This document shows, in pieces, positions 1 to 8,910 of a stretch of 64,000 nt of DNA (position 1 is the first letter of the stretch; every line of letters begins with the position of its first letter). This DNA comes from Pusillimonas sp. UBA3987 (GTDB taxonomy: Bacteria; Pseudomonadota; Gammaproteobacteria; Burkholderiales; Burkholderiaceae_B): contig DGCD01000011.1 in NCBI GenBank assembly GCA_002384935.1, forward strand, positions 186,001-250,000, read 5' to 3'. Position numbers and translations under genes: made by a program. The notes under the pieces were generated by a model. That model saw nothing but the letters and a program-made list of their open reading frames with translations. It searched no databases and was not told the origin of the DNA.

Positions 1-1
1 C

Positions 2-709
2 CACGAGCAAGGTATCAAGAAAGTGGTCACGGCGGTGAGCGATTACGCCCCCGGCGTTGATGGTGAAACGGCATTCAAGGAAGAGTTCACGCGCCTGGGT
101 GACGAGGTGGTTGAAAGCATTCGCATGCCGCTCAACACCAACGATTTCAGTCCTTTCGCACAACGCATCAAGGCTTCGGGTGCCGAGGCGGTCTACGTCT
201 TCCTGCCCGGTGGCCCGCCCAGCCTGGGCTTTGTGAATGCCTATAACCAGAATGGCTTGCGTGAAGCGGGAATCGAATTCCTGGGTACGGCCGAGATGGA
301 TGAGTTCGACCTGCAGAAATTTGGCGATGCGGCATTGGATTTGAAAACAGCATTCCATTATTCCGCTGCACATGACTCAGATGCCAACCGTGAATTCAAG
401 AAGGCGATGAAGGCACAAGCGGCCGATGCGCTGGAGAATTATGCTTCCGTAGGCGCTTACGACGGGATGCATATCATCCAAAAAATGGTGGAAGCAACCG
501 ACGGCAAGAAAAATGGCGACAAGGCCATTGAAGCGATTAAGGGTTATGAGTGGGAAAGCCCCCGCGGCCCTGCAAAAATCGATCCTGAAACCCGCCACAT
601 AACCCAGAATGTGTATTTGCGCGAGGTCGAGCGCGACGGTGACATCCTGGTCAATACCGAGATCGAGACCTTCGGCATGCAGCCCGATCATGGTTTGAAA
701 AAACAATAA
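2..709 (+). CDS. Liv-type ABC transporter substrate-binding protein, 5' end missing
   Basis: This is the C-terminal part of a periplasmic binding protein of the branched-chain amino acid/aromatic acid (LivK, Peripla_BP_6) family. The open frame runs to the window edge, so the start and signal peptide lie outside; the GTG at 23 is only an internal codon. About 235 residues are visible, ending in a typical domain with the stretch YASVGAYDGMHIIQKM. It is followed 25 bases later by livH, so it is the first visible gene of a livKHMGF set. Because a CYP199-type P450 follows in the same operon, the ligand is more likely an aromatic acid than leucine; that is inference. The family is clear, the ligand is not. 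Confidence 0.88.
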   Translation, partial: HEQGIKKVVTAVSDYAPGVDGETAFKEEFTRLGDEVVESIRMPLNTNDFSPFAQRIKASGAEAVYVFLPGGPPSLGFVNAYNQNGLREAGIEFLGTAEMDEFDLQKFGDAALDLKTAFHYSAAHDSDANREFKKAMKAQAADALENYASVGAYDGMHIIQKMVEATDGKKNGDKAIEAIKGYEWESPRGPAKIDPETRHITQNVYLREVERDGDILVNTEIETFGMQPDHGLKKQ

Positions 710-734
710 CAATTCATAAAGAAGGGGTTCGGGC

Positions 735-1595
735 GTGCAGCTCTTCAGTAATATCCTGATAGACGGCATTGTCTATGGAATGGTGCTTTTCATCATTTCC
801 GTTGGCTTGTCCGTCACGATGGGCCTGATGCGGTTCATCAATCTTGCTCATGGGGCGTTTGCCATGGCAGGCGGTTATATGGCCGCGTGGCTGGTACGTG
901 AAGAAGGCTATCCTTTTCTGGCAGGCCTTGTGCTGGCGGTCGTGGCAGCGATTGTGCTGGCTGCACTGCTTGAAACCTTTGTTTTCCGGTTCCTGTATAA
1001 GCGTACCGAACTGGAGCAGGTGCTGTTTACCATTGGGTTCACGTTTGCCGCCATTGCCCTGGCCAATTTTCTGGCGGGGCCTTATATCCAGCAGTTACCG
1101 CTACCTGATTGGCTGCGAGGGTCAATGGCGCTGGGAGATCGAACGCTACCCAAACAACGTGTATTCGTGATTGTCATGGGGTTGGCCGTTGTCCTTATGT
1201 TGTGGTTGATTATTGCCAGGACACGGTTCGGTATCTGGCTCAGGGCATCAGTCGATAACGCCCCTATGTCTTCTTCCCTGGGCATCAATATCCGCCTGGT
1301 TCAATGTGCCACTTTTGCTTTTGGCGCCGGTCTGGCGGCACTGGGGGGTGTGCTGGGTGCAGAGTTGATGCCGCTTGAACCGTACTACCCGCTCAAGTAT
1401 CTGGTTTTGATGCTTGTGGTGGTGTCGGTTGGCGGGCTTGGCAGTGTGTCCGGAACGCTGGTGGCGGCGCTTGTACTGGGTGTTATCGATACGGCCGGCC
1501 GGTATCTTGCTTCCGATTTCGGTACGTTTTTCTTTTATGTCGCCATGATTGTCCTGCTGGCCTGGCGTCCTGAAGGTATTTTGCGGAGACACTGA
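735..1595 (+). CDS. livH: Branched-chain/aromatic acid ABC transporter permease LivH
   Basis: The 286-residue protein is almost entirely hydrophobic and has the layout of LivH inner-membrane permeases, including the early stretch GLMRFINLAHGAFAMAGGY that is typical of the family. The length is normal for LivH. The start is GTG, chosen because AAGGGG lies just upstream. It would form the transmembrane channel together with LivM, driven by LivG and LivF. Its stop overlaps the livM start (TGATG), which indicates translational coupling within the operon. Confidence 0.9.
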   Translation: MQLFSNILIDGIVYGMVLFIISVGLSVTMGLMRFINLAHGAFAMAGGYMAAWLVREEGYPFLAGLVLAVVAAIVLAALLETFVFRFLYKRTELEQVLFTIGFTFAAIALANFLAGPYIQQLPLPDWLRGSMALGDRTLPKQRVFVIVMGLAVVLMLWLIIARTRFGIWLRASVDNAPMSSSLGINIRLVQCATFAFGAGLAALGGVLGAELMPLEPYYPLKYLVLMLVVVSVGGLGSVSGTLVAALVLGVIDTAGRYLASDFGTFFFYVAMIVLLAWRPEGILRRH

Positions 1596-2593
1596 TGCCT
1601 ATTGCTTCTAATTCGCTGAGTGCCGGCGCAAACATGGCACGATTTGGCTGGCTGGGCTATGTGTTGGCACTGGCTGTGATTTTTGCGTTGTATTGGTTTT
1701 TCCCCGGCAGTCTGCTCATGCTCACACATATTGCCATTATGGCGATTCTGGTGATGTCACTTGACCTGGTAACGGGTTACGCCGGCCTTCCAACCCTGGG
1801 GCACGCCGCCATGTTCGGCATGGGGGCTTACAGTGCAGGCTTGTTTGCCCGGCACTTCTCGCCTGATCCGTTGCTGGGTTTGATGGTAGGCGCGGGTTCG
1901 GGAGCGCTGATTGCCTTTGTTTCCGGTCTTTTCCTGGTGCGTTATCAAGGCTTGGCGTTCTTGATGTTAACGATTGCCGTGACGTTGATTCTGCAAAGCC
2001 TGGCCAACAGTTTGCAGGGGATAACGGGTGGCGATAATGGTTTGACCGGCTACGATATTTCTCCTCTTCTGGGGCATTTCAACTTCGATATGTTTGGTGT
2101 AACCGGCTATTGGTACTGCATGATTGCGATGCTGGTTTGCTATGCAGTGCTGCGCCGGATCATGCGTTCGCCGTTTGGCTTGTGTTGCGTGGGTATTCGG
2201 GAAAACAGAGAGCGTATGGCGGCCAATGGCACCCGGATTTATCCGCATCTGGTGCGTCTTTATGTTATCGCCGGTTTCGTTGCAGGAGTGGCCGGGGCGC
2301 TTTCCGCGCAGGTGACTCAGGTTGTGAGCCTTGACAGTCTTGGGTTTGAGTTGTCTGCGGAGGCCTTGGTCATGCTGGTATTGGGTGGACTGGGCACTTT
2401 GACGGGGGCCATTATTGGCACGTCCTTGTATTCGATTATTCATCATTACGCCGCTACGGCGAACCCGTTCCATTGGTTGTTTGTCATTGGTGGTTTGCTC
2501 ATGCTGGTGGTGTTCCTGCCCAAAGGGCTGGTGCAGCGCTATATCAGTCGTGTCAACCGCAGTTTATGGTCCTTGATCGGGAGGCGGGCATGA
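1595..2593 (+). CDS. livM: Branched-chain/aromatic acid ABC transporter permease LivM
   Basis: This 332-residue polytopic membrane protein has the LivM signature region GYAGLPTLGHAAMFGMGAY and the later VCGIREN-like loop (here CVGIRENRERM) that contacts the ATPase. It pairs with LivH to form the permease. Its ATG overlaps the livH stop, and its own stop overlaps the livG start in an ATGA arrangement. Family membership is clear; substrate specificity cannot be read from the permease. Confidence 0.9.
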   Translation: MPIASNSLSAGANMARFGWLGYVLALAVIFALYWFFPGSLLMLTHIAIMAILVMSLDLVTGYAGLPTLGHAAMFGMGAYSAGLFARHFSPDPLLGLMVGAGSGALIAFVSGLFLVRYQGLAFLMLTIAVTLILQSLANSLQGITGGDNGLTGYDISPLLGHFNFDMFGVTGYWYCMIAMLVCYAVLRRIMRSPFGLCCVGIRENRERMAANGTRIYPHLVRLYVIAGFVAGVAGALSAQVTQVVSLDSLGFELSAEALVMLVLGGLGTLTGAIIGTSLYSIIHHYAATANPFHWLFVIGGLLMLVVFLPKGLVQRYISRVNRSLWSLIGRRA

Positions 2594-3339
2594 CAGTACT
2601 TCAAGTTGAGCATTTGAATAAAGCATTTGGCGGGTTGACCGTAACTGATGACGTCACCTTCGCTTTGAATGCCGGTGAGCGGCTGGCGATTATCGGCCCC
2701 AATGGGGCGGGCAAAACAACACTCGTCAATCAAATCGGCGGGGTGTTGCGTTCCGATAGCGGTCGTGTTCATTTGAACGGTGTCGACGTTACAGAATGGC
2801 CCAGTCATCGCCGTGTTGGTCATGGCCTGGTCCGTACTTTCCAGATTTCACGCCTGGCGCCGGATATTGACGCGATTGATCAGGTGGCGCTGGCCATTCA
2901 TCAGCGCGACGGGTCAATCGGGCACATGTGGCGCAACCGGAATGCCTACTCGGCGGTCCTTGAAGAGGCGGCAAAGATTCTGGCCGATCTGAAATTGTCG
3001 CGTGTTGCGCATCACTCGCCCGCTGAAATGGCTTATGGCGACCAGCGTCTGGTTGAAATTGCGCTGGCGTTGGCCTTGAAACCGAAAGTGCTGTTGCTTG
3101 ATGAGCCCATGGCCGGCGTACCCCGCTCTGAAGCGCAACTGGTTCTGGACGCTTTGAACAGACTGCCGGCGGATCTGGCTGTTGTGATTATTGAGCACGA
3201 CATGGACTTGGTGTTTCGTTTCGCCCAGCGAATTCTGGTGCTGGCAAATGGCGCCGTATTGGCCGATGGGCCGCCTGAAGAGATTCGTCGGAACGATGTA
3301 GTGCGGTCGGTTTATCTTGGAAGCGAGGCGCAGATATGA
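2590..3339 (+). CDS. livG: Liv-type ABC transporter ATP-binding protein LivG
   Basis: This is a cytoplasmic ATPase subunit of about 249 residues. The Walker A motif GPNGAGKT is at residues 36-43, and Walker B (VLLLDEP) with a following MAGV is near residue 175. The signature motif reads AYGDQR, close to the LSYGxQR variant usual in LivG rather than the canonical LSGGQ. The frame is open further upstream, but the ATG at 2590 is chosen because it overlaps the livM stop (ATGA) and begins the conserved N-terminus. The C-terminal LivG extension, ending VYLGSEAQI, is present. Confidence 0.92.
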   Translation: MTVLQVEHLNKAFGGLTVTDDVTFALNAGERLAIIGPNGAGKTTLVNQIGGVLRSDSGRVHLNGVDVTEWPSHRRVGHGLVRTFQISRLAPDIDAIDQVALAIHQRDGSIGHMWRNRNAYSAVLEEAAKILADLKLSRVAHHSPAEMAYGDQRLVEIALALALKPKVLLLDEPMAGVPRSEAQLVLDALNRLPADLAVVIIEHDMDLVFRFAQRILVLANGAVLADGPPEEIRRNDVVRSVYLGSEAQI

Positions 3340-4043
3340 GTTTGTTGCTGGAAGTGAGTGCGCTGGAAGCAGGATATGGTCCGTTGACCGTTTTGCATGA
3401 GGTGTCTTTTTTTGTCGCACCGGGAGAGCGGGTGTGTTTGCTGGGTCGTAACGGCGTGGGTAAATCGACTACCCTGAAAAGCATCATGAACCTGACGCAG
3501 CATCGCGGCGGCTCGGTGTCTTGGCAGGGTCGCGATATTACCCGCAGCAGCACGGTCGAGCGCGCTCGCATGGGGGTTGGTTATGTGCCGCAAACACGCG
3601 ACGTTTTTCCTTCTCTGACCGTGGAAGAAAACCTGATCGCCGGCTTGCGTAACCGGCCGCGTTCCCATGTGCAAAAAGCGTATGAACTGTTTCCCCGGCT
3701 TTATGAGCGTCGCAACAATGGCGGTCAGGCCTTGTCGGGGGGCGAGCAGCAAATGCTTTCGGTGGCGCGCACCTTGCTGGGCGAGCCTCAATTGCTTTTG
3801 CTCGATGAGCCTTTGGAAGGCCTGGCCCCCATTATCTGCGAGGAATTGATGCAGGCTTTCGATAAGCTCAGTCGTGAGCAACATGTTGCGGTTGTGCTGG
3901 TGGAGCAAAAAGTACAAGAGGCGTTGAAATTTGCTCAGCGCGCTTTAGTGTTGGATCACGGCGCGGTTGTTTACGAGAGCGGCACAGCCGAACTCATAGA
4001 TAACCCTGCCATTCTGGATCGCTACATTGCGGTTGCGGAATAG
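3336..4043 (+). CDS. livF: Liv-type ABC transporter ATP-binding protein LivF
   Basis: This is the second ATPase subunit, 235 residues. Walker A GRNGVGKS is at residues 37-44, the signature is LSGGEQQML, and Walker B is LLLLDEP. The length matches LivF. Its ATG overlaps the livG stop. It completes a four-part importer that continues directly into the P450 gene 27 bases downstream, so transport and oxidation appear to be co-transcribed. Confidence 0.92.
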   Translation: MSLLLEVSALEAGYGPLTVLHEVSFFVAPGERVCLLGRNGVGKSTTLKSIMNLTQHRGGSVSWQGRDITRSSTVERARMGVGYVPQTRDVFPSLTVEENLIAGLRNRPRSHVQKAYELFPRLYERRNNGGQALSGGEQQMLSVARTLLGEPQLLLLDEPLEGLAPIICEELMQAFDKLSREQHVAVVLVEQKVQEALKFAQRALVLDHGAVVYESGTAELIDNPAILDRYIAVAE

Positions 4044-4070
4044 GTTCAGCCCATTCTGATAGGAGACAAA

Positions 4071-5288
4071 ATGACAACTTCAAGTTCAACCACGACACTG
4101 CCGGACTCTGTGCCGCGCCTGGATATTGACCCTTTTGGCGATGATTTTCTAACCATGCCGTATCCGTATCACGAGCAAATGCGTGAGGCAGGTGAGGCGG
4201 TGTGGCTCGATAGTTATGGCTTGTGGGCTTTCACGCGTTACGAACCCGTGAAAGCCGGGCTGAGTGATTGGGACAATTTTATTTCGTCCGCAGGGGTGGG
4301 GCTGGCCAACTTCCGTGTGGAAAAGCCCTTTCGCCCGCCTAGCCTGATTCTGGAAGCTGATCCGCCGGATCATACCCGGGCGCGGGCAATTCTATCGCGT
4401 ATTCTGTCGCCCAAGGTCGTACAGCAAATTCGTGCCGATTTTCAGGAAAAAGCCGAGGCCCTGGTTGACCGCCTGCTTGAACAGGGCGAGGTTGATGCAG
4501 TAAACGATTTGGCCAAAGTGTACCCTTTGCGTGTCTTTCCCGATGCCCTCGGTCTGGCCGAAGATGAGCGCGAGGTTCTTCTGCTGTACGGCGATATGGT
4601 GTTCAATTCGTTCGGGCCGCGTAACCATATTTTCCAGCGCGCAGTTGAAAAGTATGAGCCGGTACGTGAATGGATTATGAATAAATGCGAGCGTGAGGCG
4701 CTGCGGCCGGGCGGTTTTGGCGACCAGATTTATCAGGCTGCCGATGCCGGTGAAATCACCCTGGAAGAAGCCCCGATGCTGGTGCGTTCGTTTTTGTCGG
4801 CTGGCGTTGATACTACGGTCAATGGCATCGGCAACGCGATTTACTGCTTTGCACAGCATCCCGAGCAATACGAGAAGCTGGTGGCCGAGCCCAAGCGCGC
4901 TCGACCGGCATTTGAGGAAACATTGCGTTTTGAGTCTTCGGTCCAGACATTTTTCCGCACGGTGAATCGCGATGTGGAGTTTGCCGGCGCTCCCATGAAA
5001 GAAAATGATAAGGTTTTGTTTTTTCTGGGGGCCGCAAATCGTGACCCCCGGAAATGGGAGAATCCGGAAGTCTTTGATATTGATCGCAAGGCAACGGGCC
5101 ATATGGCATTCGGAACAGGTATCCATGGTTGTGTGGGTCAGGCCATCGCGCGCCTTGAGGGCGAGTTGATCCTGACTGCGTTGGCCAATAAAGTAAAACG
5201 TATCGAACAAACAGGTGAAGCGACACGCCGGCTGAATAACACACTGCGCGCGTTGGATTCTTTGCCGGTGCGTTTGGTGCCGCGTTGA
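4071..5288 (+). CDS. Cytochrome P450, CYP199-like para-substituted benzoate monooxygenase
   Basis: A 405-residue bacterial class I P450. The I-helix motif AGVDTT is at residues 244-249, the ExxR motif ETLR at 283-286, and the haem loop FGTGIHGCVG at 347-356 with Cys354 as the thiolate ligand. The protein can be aligned by memory along its length with CYP199A2/A4 of Rhodopseudomonas palustris, which demethylate 4-methoxybenzoate and related para-substituted benzoates. The residues that clamp the substrate carboxylate in CYP199A4 (Arg92, Ser95, Arg243, Ser244) have counterparts here at Arg88, Ser91, Arg239 and Ser240. The ferredoxin and reductase genes follow, giving a complete electron chain. 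The likely reaction is O-demethylation or hydroxylation of a para-substituted aromatic acid; the exact substrate is inferred. Confidence 0.9.
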   Translation: MTTSSSTTTLPDSVPRLDIDPFGDDFLTMPYPYHEQMREAGEAVWLDSYGLWAFTRYEPVKAGLSDWDNFISSAGVGLANFRVEKPFRPPSLILEADPPDHTRARAILSRILSPKVVQQIRADFQEKAEALVDRLLEQGEVDAVNDLAKVYPLRVFPDALGLAEDEREVLLLYGDMVFNSFGPRNHIFQRAVEKYEPVREWIMNKCEREALRPGGFGDQIYQAADAGEITLEEAPMLVRSFLSAGVDTTVNGIGNAIYCFAQHPEQYEKLVAEPKRARPAFEETLRFESSVQTFFRTVNRDVEFAGAPMKENDKVLFFLGAANRDPRKWENPEVFDIDRKATGHMAFGTGIHGCVGQAIARLEGELILTALANKVKRIEQTGEATRRLNNTLRALDSLPVRLVPR

Positions 5289-5311
5289 CATTTTCAGAGG
5301 AAAAGTAAAGA

Positions 5312-5635
5312 GTGGCTGTTGTTAAATACATTAGTGCCGAAGGCACGGTAACCGAGATTGATGTGTCGCCTGGCGTGAACCTGATGCAGGCCGCCGTTAA
5401 TGGCGGCGTCGACGGTATCGTTGGAGAGTGCGGCGGGTCGGCAATGTGCGCGACCTGTCATGTGTATGTGGATGAAAAAGATGCGGGCAAATTCGCCGCC
5501 AGGTCTGCGCCGGAAGAGGAAATGCTGGAGTGCACCGTTACCCCGGCACAGGAAAACAGCCGTTTGAGCTGTCAGTTGTTCATAACCGATGACGCAGACG
5601 AAATCACGGTATATTTGCCTGAGTCGCAACAATAG
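5312..5635 (+). CDS. [2Fe-2S] ferredoxin, putidaredoxin type, P450 redox partner
   Basis: A 107-residue ferredoxin with cluster cysteines at 40, 46, 49 and 87. The spacing C-x5-C-x2-C-x37-C is typical of vertebrate/putidaredoxin-type ferredoxins such as Pux, the partner of CYP199A2. The start is GTG, preceded by GAGGAAAAG. It sits 23 bases after the P450 stop and should carry electrons from the FAD reductase at 6307-7527 to the P450. Confidence 0.93.
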   Translation: MAVVKYISAEGTVTEIDVSPGVNLMQAAVNGGVDGIVGECGGSAMCATCHVYVDEKDAGKFAARSAPEEEMLECTVTPAQENSRLSCQLFITDDADEITVYLPESQQ

Positions 5636-5658
5636 ATTCAGCAAAGAAAGGAATAGTC

Positions 5659-6294
5659 TTGGCAGCGGGTGCAGCAGTTCGATCGACAAAGTCTCGAAAT
5701 GGGGCAGGCAAGTCTGGAAAAGGGCCTAAAGGTGGCCCTCAGCAGGCGTTTGCCAAAGGTAAGGAAGCGCGTGCGGCAATTGACACCGCCGGCCCGCGTG
5801 CCCAGGGTATTGAACTTGAAACGTATCACCCTGCCTACTTCACTTTTATTGCTACCAAGCTCGCATCCGGGGCGGCCGCCGTTTACCGCCGCCATTATGG
5901 CGTGGGCATTGAAATCTGGCGGGTTCTGGTGATGCTGGCACTGGAAGATAAGGTGTCGGTTAACATGGTGTGCAAACTGATCGGTATGGATAAGGGGTCG
6001 GTAAGCCGGTGTTTTAAAAGCATGCATGAGAAAGGGTTGATCACCTTTTCGCACGATGCGAACGATGGCCGGGTGCGCTATGCCACACTGACTGAGCTGG
6101 GTTGGCAAAAACATAATCAAATCAAGGCAATTGCCCTCGAACGACAGCGTGCATTTCTGGCGTGTCTTTCACAGGAAGAAGCCGATGTCCTGACCAATAT
6201 GCTTTTGCGCCTGCATGCCAATTTGCCGCAAGTCGAGAAAGCAACCCAACGTTATTTGCGCGAGCACCATATTGGTGAAAGCGAAGCTGATTGA
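5659..6294 (+). CDS. MarR-family transcriptional regulator
   Basis: A 211-residue protein with a winged-helix MarR domain from about residue 70: a recognition region KLIGMDKGSVSRCFKSMHEKG and the wing DANDGRVRYATLT. The first 50 or so residues form a Lys/Gly/Ala-rich basic tail that is not part of the MarR fold. The start is TTG, chosen because AAAGGAATAG lies just upstream and no better in-frame start precedes the domain. It lies between the ferredoxin and the ferredoxin reductase, so it is probably co-transcribed with the genes it controls and may sense the imported aromatic acid; that role is inferred. Confidence 0.82.
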   Translation: MAAGAAVRSTKSRNGAGKSGKGPKGGPQQAFAKGKEARAAIDTAGPRAQGIELETYHPAYFTFIATKLASGAAAVYRRHYGVGIEIWRVLVMLALEDKVSVNMVCKLIGMDKGSVSRCFKSMHEKGLITFSHDANDGRVRYATLTELGWQKHNQIKAIALERQRAFLACLSQEEADVLTNMLLRLHANLPQVEKATQRYLREHHIGESEAD

Positions 6295-6306
6295 AAGGAA
6301 ACCGTT

Positions 6307-7527
6307 TTGAAGAAAATCGTTGTGGTCGGAGGCGGACACGCTGCGGCGCAGTTTTGTGCCGCAGTGCTGGAAACCAAGCAAGCGGTTGAAATTACCCTGA
6401 TTACGGAAGAAACATATCTGCCTTATCAGCGTCCGCCTTTGTCCAAAACCTATATCAAGGAAGACGACCCGCAGCCGGCCTGGCTGCGCCCTGCCAGCTT
6501 TTACGCCGATAACCAGATCAATATCTACATGAATAGCTGTGTTACAGCCCTTCATCGCGAAGAGAAGTCCATATCGGTCAATTCAGGCGACAGATTTTCT
6601 TACGATGTTCTCGTGCTGGCTATCGGGACACGAGCGCGGGTGCACGACCTGTTCGATACCCGTCGCTATTCAAATGTGTTCACTTTGCGCAATATGGACG
6701 ATGCGAACGGCTTGCGTGCGCAAATGGGTGACGCACGTAATGTGCTGGTGATCGGGGGCGGTTTCATCGGGCTGGAAATTGCGGCTACGTCACGTGCCAT
6801 GGGCAAGAACGTAAGCGTGCTGGAGGCTGCGCCCAGGCTTCTGGGTCGCTCGGTATCCACCGAGGTCTCGGATTATCTCCTGAACAAACATCGCAGCGAA
6901 GGCGTTGAAATTTTGCTGGATGCCAAGGTCGATAAAGTGGATGAGCAAGACGGCAGGGTCACGGCGGCATGGGTAGGCGATACGCGCTATGACGCTGATG
7001 TCGTGGTGGTGGGGATCGGTGCCGTGCCCAATGTTGAGCTGGCCCAGGCAGCCGGGCTGGAGTGCGATAACGGCATCATGGTCAACAGTTTCATGCAAAC
7101 GTCGGATGAGGCTATCTACGCCATCGGCGATTGCACCAACTTTCCTTATGAGGCATTGAGTTGCCGGCTTCGGCTGGAATCGGTGCAAAATGCCAATGAC
7201 CAGGCTCGTTGTGCGGCGCGCGCTATTTTCGATGATCCAATGCCTTATACCGCTTTGCCCTGGTTTTGGTCTGATCAGGGTCGCGTTCGAATTCAAATCG
7301 CCGGTGTGCCGCATGCTTCACATGTTCGCCTGGTGCGTGGCAACCCTGCCGATGATAAGTTTTCTGTGCTGTATTTCGACGACAACAAGCTGACATGCAC
7401 CGAGTCGGTGAATATGCCCATTGACCACATGGCAGCCAGGAAGTTGATTTCTACAGCGATTCAGGTCGACCCCGGGCAGGCGGCCGATCCGCAGGTGGCG
7501 CTTAAGAGTCTGAGTCAGGCGAGCTAA
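6307..7527 (+). CDS. FAD/NADH-dependent ferredoxin reductase
   Basis: A 406-residue flavoprotein of the putidaredoxin reductase type. The N-terminal FAD motif VVVGGGHAA is at residues 5-13, the conserved YQRPPLSK at 40-47, the NADH-binding motif GGGFIG at 150-155, and a second FAD motif (YAIGDCTN) near residue 275. It transfers electrons from NADH to the ferredoxin encoded at 5312-5635. The start is TTG, 12 bases after the MarR gene stop, with GAAAGGAAACC upstream. Its 3' end overlaps the tail of the convergent MFS gene by 26 bases. Confidence 0.92.
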   Translation: MKKIVVVGGGHAAAQFCAAVLETKQAVEITLITEETYLPYQRPPLSKTYIKEDDPQPAWLRPASFYADNQINIYMNSCVTALHREEKSISVNSGDRFSYDVLVLAIGTRARVHDLFDTRRYSNVFTLRNMDDANGLRAQMGDARNVLVIGGGFIGLEIAATSRAMGKNVSVLEAAPRLLGRSVSTEVSDYLLNKHRSEGVEILLDAKVDKVDEQDGRVTAAWVGDTRYDADVVVVGIGAVPNVELAQAAGLECDNGIMVNSFMQTSDEAIYAIGDCTNFPYEALSCRLRLESVQNANDQARCAARAIFDDPMPYTALPWFWSDQGRVRIQIAGVPHASHVRLVRGNPADDKFSVLYFDDNKLTCTESVNMPIDHMAARKLISTAIQVDPGQAADPQVALKSLSQAS

Positions 7528-8752
7528 CGTATTTGGCGCGGCCTGCGCCCATGCCGAAAAAGCATGAACCGCTTACCAGCAGCAGATAGAACACGGCGAC
7601 CGCGTCCCATCCGCCGGTGTATTCGTGTAAAAGCCCGACAATCAACGGGCCAATCGCTGCAACCAGGTAGCCCACGCCCTGAGCCATGCCCGAAAGCGAA
7701 GCGGCCAACTGGGGCGTTGGCGCTCGCAACACCAATAATGACAGTGCAATACTGAACATGCCGCCCAGGCCCAGCCCCAAAATAGTGGCCCATAGCCACA
7801 TCAGGCTCATTGATGCATAAATTGTGGTCATGAGTCCGAATAAGGCCATGCTTAACATGACGATAATCGTGGCGCGCTGGTCTTTGCCGCGCGTGGCGAT
7901 CCAGGGGGCGGTTAACGAAGTAATAAGTTGTACGCCCAGCGCGATAGACAAAATAAACCCTGCCGACAGGGCGGTCATGCCACGTTCAATCAGCATTACC
8001 GGCAACCAGCCGAACACGCAATAGGCAATCGAGGACTGAATGCCCATGAAGAGCGAAACCTGCCATGCCAGCCAGCATTTTCTGAGTCGTGGCGAAGCAG
8101 AGCGTGCCCTTGAGGCATTTGGCTTTTGCCCTTTTGTGTAGGGCACCCACATGAATATGGAAACGATCAGCGGAAGCGTCCAGAAGCCCAGGGCCCAACG
8201 CCAATCGCTGTTGAACACACTCTCAAGCGGTACGGTGAACGCCGCGGCAATGGTGGCACCCAGGCACAGTGCGGTGGAATAGAACCCCATCATCATGCCA
8301 GCTTTGTCGGGGAAGTTTTTCTTGATAATGGCAGGCAGCACTACCATGACAATGCTGGTGCCTGCGCCGGCAATCAGTGTGCCGGTATAAAGGCCGAAGG
8401 TGCCGAACAGGCTGCGCAGCACCAAACCGAATGCAAAAATGACACAACCGATAAGAATGAGATGCTCGGCTGAGGTATAGCGCAGCATTTTGGGCGCAAG
8501 CGGCGCAAACGCGCCGTAACATAGAATGGGCAGTGTCAGCAGCAAACCAACCGCAGAGCCGGATAACGACAGGTTGGCCTGGATGGATTCGATGACCGGC
8601 CCTACTGCAATGGATGCCGTGCGCAGGTTGGCCGCGATGAAAACAATAACAAAAACCAGGAAAAGCTTTGATTTCAGGCTTTCGTTTATGATGGTGGGTG
8701 CGCCAGAAGCGTTATTTTTTCGGCGATTTGAAGCATTCGGGGTGTTTTGCAT
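7502..8752 (-). CDS. MFS transporter, CynX/NimT-like
   Basis: A 416-residue membrane protein with about 12 hydrophobic segments. The opening region, with FIAANLRTASIAVGPVI, resembles the CynX/NimT (cyanate/2-nitroimidazole) branch of the major facilitator superfamily. It is transcribed against the upstream P450 operon, and its tail overlaps the ferredoxin reductase tail. It faces a second MFS gene across a 150-base divergent gap. The substrate is unknown; neighbours suggest an organic anion. Confidence 0.82.
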   Translation of the reverse strand: MQNTPNASNRRKNNASGAPTIINESLKSKLFLVFVIVFIAANLRTASIAVGPVIESIQANLSLSGSAVGLLLTLPILCYGAFAPLAPKMLRYTSAEHLILIGCVIFAFGLVLRSLFGTFGLYTGTLIAGAGTSIVMVVLPAIIKKNFPDKAGMMMGFYSTALCLGATIAAAFTVPLESVFNSDWRWALGFWTLPLIVSIFMWVPYTKGQKPNASRARSASPRLRKCWLAWQVSLFMGIQSSIAYCVFGWLPVMLIERGMTALSAGFILSIALGVQLITSLTAPWIATRGKDQRATIIVMLSMALFGLMTTIYASMSLMWLWATILGLGLGGMFSIALSLLVLRAPTPQLAASLSGMAQGVGYLVAAIGPLIVGLLHEYTGGWDAVAVFYLLLVSGSCFFGMGAGRAKYVSSPDSDS

Positions 8753-8910
8753 GACGACCGGCTACAAAAACTTTGTCTCAAATTGTTTATTGACCCACAT
8801 TATGCGCCTTTGTACTCCAGTTGCCAAAGTCTAATGTAGTACTTATTCAAAACGACGTCATTGTGATTTAATGTTGCGTCTGTTGATACCCATTCATTTT
8901 TCTTGTGTTT

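Noticed and set aside
8753..8910. Sigma-70 promoter for the rightward MFS gene (TTGCCA-N17-TATTCA)
   Set aside because: Spacing is right but the -10 box matches only half of the consensus, so it was not called.
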